From positions 1,719,630 to 1,783,629 of the forward strand of contig NW_024468916.1 of the NCBI RefSeq assembly GCF_011745365.1: DNA of 64,000 nt, written 5' to 3'. The notes beneath the pieces were generated by a model. The model had not been told where the DNA came from. It saw only the letters and a list, made by a program, of their open reading frames with translations, and did not search any database. This DNA comes from Cryphonectria parasitica EP155. Lineage: Eukaryota; Ascomycota; Sordariomycetes; Diaporthales; Cryphonectriaceae. Both the position numbers and the translations under genes were made by a program. Of the stretch, positions 58,101-64,000 are shown piece by piece (the first letter of the stretch is position 1; each line of letters starts with the position of its first letter).

Positions 58101-61100
58101 TTTTACAATTAGCCCTGCTGCTTAAAGCGGATTGACTACGTCTAGCAGTTGCGGTCCTGACGGGACGGGAGATTTCAAACACTATTAGGCGGGGGGCGCA
58201 GCTCGGAAGTCCTGGAAGCCGGGAGAGTTCCGAGCAAATAAATGGCTCGCTTAATAGCGTTGATAATAGTCAGTAAAGGCTACATGATACGTCTGGGGGC
58301 TTCTTTACAATTCAGGAACCTTTTCAGCGCCGGAAAGTTCCAGAGTCAACTCCGAACAAGGGTTGAGCAAGTTGTTTCGATGATGCTCAGGTGATGGATA
58401 AGGTTAGCAACAGTTGCAAATGCACTTTTGACATTTTCAGCTATCGATCTCAGATCCAAGGCCGATAATAAGCTTGTTCACAGACACACACTCATGAGGC
58501 AACATATTTAAGGTGTTTGACCGGTCTGCAGGTTGCAAACTAAAGGCCACTTGCGTTGCCAAGCTTTCCATAGACAAATTTTCACAACCTGTGACGATGG
58601 ATCTTTTGTGACAGCACAAACGTTCATATTTTCTCTCCAGGCACAATCACGGTCTGCAACAGCTGAGGTGCTTTTTGGATAAATCGGGTACCGAAACTCC
58701 ATCGAGACTAAACCTAGGAATCATCAGTGTTCCTTAGTGGCGGATAAAATGCCATCTCGATTGTTGTCCTAAAGGACAGCTGAGAATGTTTCTGTCTTGC
58801 CATCGATGTCAGCCAAGGCTCTAGGACAAAATGCAACCGTTCTCACTATTACTATAGAATGCTTAGCGACTGGCAAACATTGGGACGGAAGGCACTGGAA
58901 CGGTGACTTGAAGCACAGACGTAAGTAATTTTAGATTGAAAGGGGCTCCGTATCAGGAATTGATCTTGTCGAAAAGTAACATTACCCTCAACCAGAAATC
59001 TCGCTACGTTGGTCTCTGTGCAACAATTGAAGGCAGACACGAGGCAGGGCTCCATTCCGTATTGCATGTTACATGCAGTTCCCTTATCTGGCTTTCCTGG
59101 TTTCAAGGTTGTTCGTATGAACGACTTCGCTGCCGTGTCACATCCCATCCATCCATCCACACACACACACGCGCGCAGGCGCGCCGCAAGATGACGATTT
59201 TCAACCCGCATGAGACTTCTGCTCCATGAGGCCAATGTCTGATATCTCGGATCATCTTTCGCACCTTTCGTATTACTCTAGCGGCCACCATCAAAATTTC
59301 AGGACAAGATTCGGGTAGGCTCGGGTAACCAACTGGTATGTGGCTGAACTGACTGCCAATCGCACAATAGGATACGGTCCGTAAGACCGAAGGGGGCAAG
59401 ATGATGGTGACGATGGCAATAACAGCACATTTTTCTTCAAGCACCACTTTTTGAGGTTTTTTTTTTTTTTGTAGCTCAAGAGTGGCTACACGTGTTTCTA
59501 CGAGAACCACTTTTCTGTCTTCCTTCTGCACAAGAGTGGCCCCAAAGTGTGATGGCTTCCGAGAACTTGCAACCTCACATTGGGCCTCAAAACAACGCAG
59601 AGGTACTTTTAACAAAAATAGAGGAGACCCGGAAACGCCTGTCATCCAAATGTTGGGAGCTGAAGGGATCTATCCTATGAGTGTGTCTCGTTCTTGATTT
59701 GGTCAGCCGTCCTCCTAAAGGACCGTTGTCGTTCTATTCATTGTGATGGCTGTTGGGACTATGACTAGGGCAACAACTGATGGTCTGCCCATGTCTGGTG
59801 ACATGAAAAATTATTCAGCCCGGTGTTTGACCAGATTGACTCCGAGAAAATCGATGCCAAGAACACGAGAATCTGCAATACATCGGCCTGGTCATCATGA
59901 GATTGATCATCAGACATGCCATCCAATGTAGTTCTCAACAATGCCCCAGCCCATCAGATGCTACCCAAACTTCGATATCCGCTCCACCACGCCTGGAGCC
60001 TAAAGCAACTTTCCACAAATCTCGTGCCCAATGATAAGCCACCGCGTCAGAGGGTAATTCTACCGGTCGCGATATCCTGATTCAGTTGTTGTTGAGGGAG
60101 GGGACTCGTCGAACAGCAGAGTTCACTAGAGCATCATTGTGCATGAGCTGGCTCGAAGGAGAAGTGGAAGAGGAGCTGTCGTCTGGAGTAGGAACCCCGG
60201 CAGCGGGCCGCCTTCTTCTCCACCAGTTCCACTATCCTATCTATGTCTACAGGCCGAGATGCGACGTCGTATCTTGCTGAGGAATCCTATCACGGGCTGT
60301 TTTCGGTCGGAAGGCGGCAAGCTGACAGCTAGTTGGGTCCTGAGGCAAGGATGGCGAGGGAGGATGGCCCACAGATGGCTGGGCCGAAGTTTAAAAGAAA
60401 AGCAAGTATATTAGCCCACTTTTGAGTCAATAAGGATGCGGTGCAGCCGCACAAGTGGTACAAGGCTCTCGGAGGGCCATATTAATAGGACACCATGAGG
60501 GCCATGCACGTAACAAAGCGAGCCGGCTTTTTGGGAACCAGGGTATACTTACTTCTTCCGAGAGCTTATTTTCACCAAGACAATCAGGATATTTCTCCCC
60601 ATACCTTCAAAATCCCTGACACATTCAATCATTAAACATATGAATTCGGAAAGAGAGAAAAAAACAGAAGGCCAGAAAAGGTAGTGCAACAAAAGTCTTT
60701 TGTTGCTTGTGAAAATGAAATAACGTCACATTCACCCTCCCACACCACTTCTCACTTGGCCTTCAGCTCAGACTAGTATACTTGTAAGCAAGGGTCTCTC
60801 GAAGGGGGAATGCGCCGCCAAGCGGCGAACTCGGATCGGCCAACGCCGCCTTTCAAAACGTCCAATGCAACCAGCTTAGCGACGGGTCGACTGCATATGA
60901 CACTAGATTGACAGGCACAAGCGTAAATGTCTCCATAGAGTCGGTGCCCGCCACTGGCGTTGTACTGGACAATACTACCACCCCACCACGCACCCGCAGT
61001 CGACGGAACGGGAGGAGGATGCCCACATCCCCAACGTCCGAGTAACCTGTCACAATCAACAGAGAGGACAGACAAGACGAGCTACAGGCGGGTAGCTGCA

Positions 61101-62332
61101 ATTTGTGGCTTCAGCAGCTGGGTCTAGAATTACCAGGGGAGCATCAACCGATTTGATTGCTTTTCCTCCTCTCATTTTCGTGGCAATATCATCGCCTCCG
61201 CTTGTACTTGCCCCGAGCAACGCCTCGTCCTCCTGGTGCTGCGATGAGTGTGGATGAGCTGGACAATGCAAGTAAGCGCCCGGACACCACCGCGTGGATC
61301 GAGTCCTACAGCCCTAAAGGTATTTACTATCAACTTGGCTAAAATATACTGTTGTATGAAGAGGCCACCGACGTCATGACTTCAAATTTCGGAAAATCTC
61401 GTGCAGGCGAGCCTCTAGCGAGAAGGATCTCCCAGCTCTCTGCCTGCCAGAGACAGTTGTTCGTGCAGAAATGCAACCTCACACCGCTCCCTTGAGATAC
61501 TATGCTGGAGCAACAAGGCCACCTCGGCGCCCAACATACCGCGAGAGGCGGTTGATTTTCTCTTGAGATTTTCTCTCTTGACGAAGAACACGTCTAGACG
61601 AGTGAGGTTTTCGTGGAGAAACTCAAGCAACGGGAAGCCTGATAAGCCTCAAGCGCCGCTTCGTCATACAAGTAAGAGGGGAGTGCTCGAGGCTGAAGGG
61701 ACATAGACTGGTTGACAATGCACATCACTAAGATCCTGTAACACAAGAAAAACCAGATTCGAGTGTATTCAACAAACACGAGGACCGGGGAGGCGTCTGG
61801 ACCAGGCTCATGGTATGGCTGTGTCGATCCACTTCCCTCCTTGGGAACATAGCCTGCAGCTTTTGATGATGTCGGAAGGCAAAGTGTGGTCAGCTGCAGA
61901 CTAATCTGCAGTCTGAACCTTGCCTTCCAGCATGATGACGATCCTTCCCTATCTTTCCAGTCCCTCCAGAGTCCGATGCGACATTGGGGCTTGGTAAACA
62001 TGGAGCTGGGGGAGATTCAGCCTGCGTGGAGCCTCCTAGTGGTTGACGAGCGTCCAGAATCGATCAGGATTCGTACGGGCGGAGGCATCCAGCTGGTGAG
62101 GTCGACAGTGATGGCAGACGACCTTGGTGTGGTCCATTCCAGGCCTCGAGACAGGACCAGAGAAGCGGCCAAAAAGTATAAAGAGCGGTCTCTTCTCCCG
62201 TAATGAAGGTTTTACTCCTCCTTCTTCATCATCGACAACAAGAATCTTCGCAGCTACCTTTGCTACAGTCCATCTTCTCAATTCCGTAACTTGCAAAGTC
62301 TTCGGGTCATTTCCCTCCAAACTTCAATCAAA
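55161..62332. other. 7.2-kb gene-poor region
   Basis: No gene, tRNA or intact mobile element was recognised. Open frames on both strands are short and lack domains or convincing introns. A C14 tract lies at 58051-58064 and (AC)n/(GC)n-like sequence at about 59159-59184. The composition is somewhat AT-richer than genes but not at the extreme typical of heavily RIP-mutated repeats. The right end is the hydrophobin promoter. It could contain decayed elements or noncoding transcripts that cannot be identified by eye. Confidence 0.45.
62177..62182 (+). promoter_or_regulatory. TATA box of the hydrophobin gene
   Basis: TATAAA lies 156 nt upstream of the ATG and is followed by a pyrimidine-rich leader, as usual for highly expressed fungal genes. 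Confidence 0.6.
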
Positions 62333-62414
62333 ATGCAGTTCTCCATCATTGCCATCTCCTTCCTTGCCTCCCTCGCTATGGCCTCGCCTGCCAAGCGCGG
62401 CGGTGGTGGTGGCG

Positions 62415-62451
<37 letters not shown>

Positions 62452-62889
62452 CTCCGGAGGCGGCTCCACGACCTACACCGCTTGCAGCTCCACTCTGTAC
62501 AGCGAGGCTCAGTGCTGTGCCACCGACGTCCTCGGCGTTGCTGACCTGGACTGCGAGACTGGTAAGTACTCATCCCCTCCTACTCCTCATCCTCCTCCTC
62601 TCTCCTGCACCATTCCATCCGTTCAGGAGAGACCCAATGTGTGCTTTCTTTCGAATATGTCCTCGAGCCACAGAAGCTGACGGCCATCTGTTTTAATAGT
62701 TCCCGAGACCCCCACCAGCGCATCAAGCTTCGAGTCTATCTGCGCCACGTCCGGCAGAGATGCCAAGTGCTGCACGATTCCTCTCGTAAGTTCCCCTTGT
62801 CCTGAAGTGATGGCAATGGCGATAAAAGGTGCTGACGCCCGATGCAGCTCGGCCAGGCTCTCCTCTGCCAGGACCCAGTTGGTCTGTAA
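62333..62889 (+). CDS. Class II hydrophobin
   Basis: Three exons, 62333-62561, 62700-62785 and 62848-62889, encode about 118 aa. A signal peptide (about residues 1-17) is followed by a (GS)n/poly-Gly spacer (23-45). The eight cysteines at 51, 61, 62, 74, 91, 100, 101 and 112 have spacing C-X9-CC-X11-C-X16-C-X8-CC-X10-C, the class II pattern. Hydrophobins are secreted and self-assemble at air-water or cell-wall interfaces. Both introns split the cysteine domain, and the short last exon carries the final Cys. A TATA box precedes it and a long gene-free region lies upstream, suggesting an extended regulatory region. Confidence 0.96.
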
Positions 62890-63405
62890 GGGGATTCCGA
62901 AGTCTGATAGCAGATCGACCGTGCCCAAGCCCAGGCTCGCAGGTGGCACTTGCAAAAGTTGAGGTTGAGATGCTTCGGAGTTGATTAGACACACGTAGCA
63001 AAGGTGAAGGGATTGGGCCCTTTGATGCGAACTGCCACTCCTTTTTTAATGTCTTTTTGTCTTCACATCAAAGTGTAATAATTTGGCCCATCCTTTCTTG
63101 CTCTTTTATTCATAGTTAGCTGGCGCCGTTATTAGCAATCCATTGAGCTCAATGCATGCGTGGCTTGACGTTGCAAATCTAGTGACATGCTCTCCCGACC
63201 CGGTGATGCTCAAATGATCAGCACTTTTCCGTGTTGACTTTGTATGTCTTCGGTTTGGCGTTGCATCCAGCGATTGGGGTACCATCGTCCTACCATGGTC
63301 CTTGCCATGCCGTAGGCTTTGATTTAGGTTGATGTCATGGCGGTGGGCACGGTAAAGATGGGGCGTCTCGGCGAAGGCAATGGACATGTAGAACCTGACT
63401 ACAGC
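62890..63405. other. Convergent spacer between hydrophobin and Mpv17-family genes
   Basis: It contains the 3' UTRs of both genes; no other feature is seen. Confidence 0.4.
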
Positions 63406-64000
63406 TCAATCATGCTTTGGCGGTGGCTCAGGATGCGTGAGAAGACTCAGAATAATGTTCCAGCAGAACCCGACGCACACCGAGACCAACTGCCGCTTCT
63501 CCACCGGCACGAGGACGAAATTGAGGACCATAACCCACGGCCAGATAGCCCAACTGGCGTAAATCAGGGTGAATATTTTCGATCTCCAGATTACCGCAAT
63601 CTCCGCGAGGTGCTGCACACGGAAAAAATTGGTCCAGGTCAGGAAGATGGACAGGAAGCAGAACATGCCCACTGTCTGGTCCAGCACGAGCTTGGCAACG
63701 ATGTTCCGCCAAATGACTCCCTGCCTCGACTGATTCAGCGACTCCAGAAGGTTGAATGAGGCTCCCTCCGTGCTTAGTCGGCTTTCTTCGTCGTCATGAG
63801 CCTTCTCCTTGGCTGAGACATTCAAGACGCTGTCGACGGGCCGGCGGCTAGGAAACAGGCGCTCTAGCAAGATGTGCCAGAAGAAACCCAGCTGGGCCTG
63901 AAAGAAACCGTAGAGAGCGAACTCGACAATACGCTGTCGATCGAATGGCGGTGGGGTCGGATCCTGTGAATGCCATCTTGCAACAAGCTGCGCGGTGATA
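63406..64000 (-). CDS. Mpv17/PMP22-family membrane protein (partial, 5' end outside window)
   Basis: An open frame of at least 197 codons runs off the window edge on the minus strand, so the N-terminus is missing. Family features are FALYGFFQAQLGFFWHILLER, KLVLDQTVGMFCFLS, YASWAIWPWVMVLNFVLVP and VGFCWNIILSLL, matching the W-x-x-WP...NF..VP and WN..LS blocks of Mpv17/PMP22/Sym1 proteins. These are four-span channel-like proteins of the mitochondrial inner or peroxisomal membrane. It is convergent with the hydrophobin gene. An internal Ser/Glu-rich loop (about 25 aa) separates the second and third spans, longer than in yeast Sym1. Confidence 0.9.
   Translation of the reverse strand, partial: ITAQLVARWHSQDPTPPPFDRQRIVEFALYGFFQAQLGFFWHILLERLFPSRRPVDSVLNVSAKEKAHDDEESRLSTEGASFNLLESLNQSRQGVIWRNIVAKLVLDQTVGMFCFLSIFLTWTNFFRVQHLAEIAVIWRSKIFTLIYASWAIWPWVMVLNFVLVPVEKRQLVSVCVGFCWNIILSLLTHPEPPPKHD

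Noticed and set aside
61594..62001. 135-codon minus-strand frame near the hydrophobin
   Set aside because: No recognisable domain, signal or splice partner; length is within chance for this composition.

Overview
The window is nuclear DNA of a filamentous ascomycete (Pezizomycotina, most likely a Sordariomycete). The evidence is short introns (about 50-230 nt) with GTRNGT donors and YAG acceptors, well-spaced genes on both strands, a velvet-family regulator, a class II hydrophobin, MEP-type ammonium permease, Crg1-like methyltransferase and Ubc6/Sam50 housekeeping genes. I support 24 protein-coding genes. No rRNA, tRNA, CRISPR array or intact transposon was found. Exon limits were worked out by eye from splice signals and frame continuity, so they are predictions.

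Region 1 (1-16.3 kb): a velvet regulator is followed by an alpha/beta-hydrolase, a metallo-beta-lactamase-fold hydrolase, a Crg1/trans-aconitate-type methyltransferase, a four-helix MARVEL-like membrane protein, a paraoxonase-type beta-propeller esterase and an 8-exon MFS transporter. Several of these enzymes belong to families acting on lactones, esters or anhydrides, so the set could be a small detoxification or metabolite-modifying neighbourhood. This is inference.

Region 2 (18-34.7 kb): mostly core cell biology. It holds the tail-anchored ER E2 Ubc6 head-to-head with the mitochondrial outer-membrane assembly protein Sam50, then a degenerate C2H2 zinc-finger protein, a TMEM135-like membrane protein, a BTB-domain protein with an in-frame 66-nt intron, and a beta-lactamase-superfamily protein with an altered metal motif.

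Region 3 (36.8-46.7 kb): an ammonium permease preceded by GATA-factor motifs, a zinc alcohol dehydrogenase convergent to it, a secreted Pro/Thr-repeat protein, an unrecognised 244-aa protein, an SMP-30/regucalcin-family protein and a small unrecognised protein.

Region 4 (47.5-55.2 kb): a multispanning membrane protein with an optionally spliced C-terminal tail, a second multispanning protein with a long hydrophilic tail, and a CitM/ArsB-type permease with a 20-nt microexon and an overlapping upstream ORF. A 7.2-kb gene-poor stretch (55.2-62.3 kb) then leads to a class II hydrophobin gene, and the window ends inside an Mpv17/PMP22-family gene.
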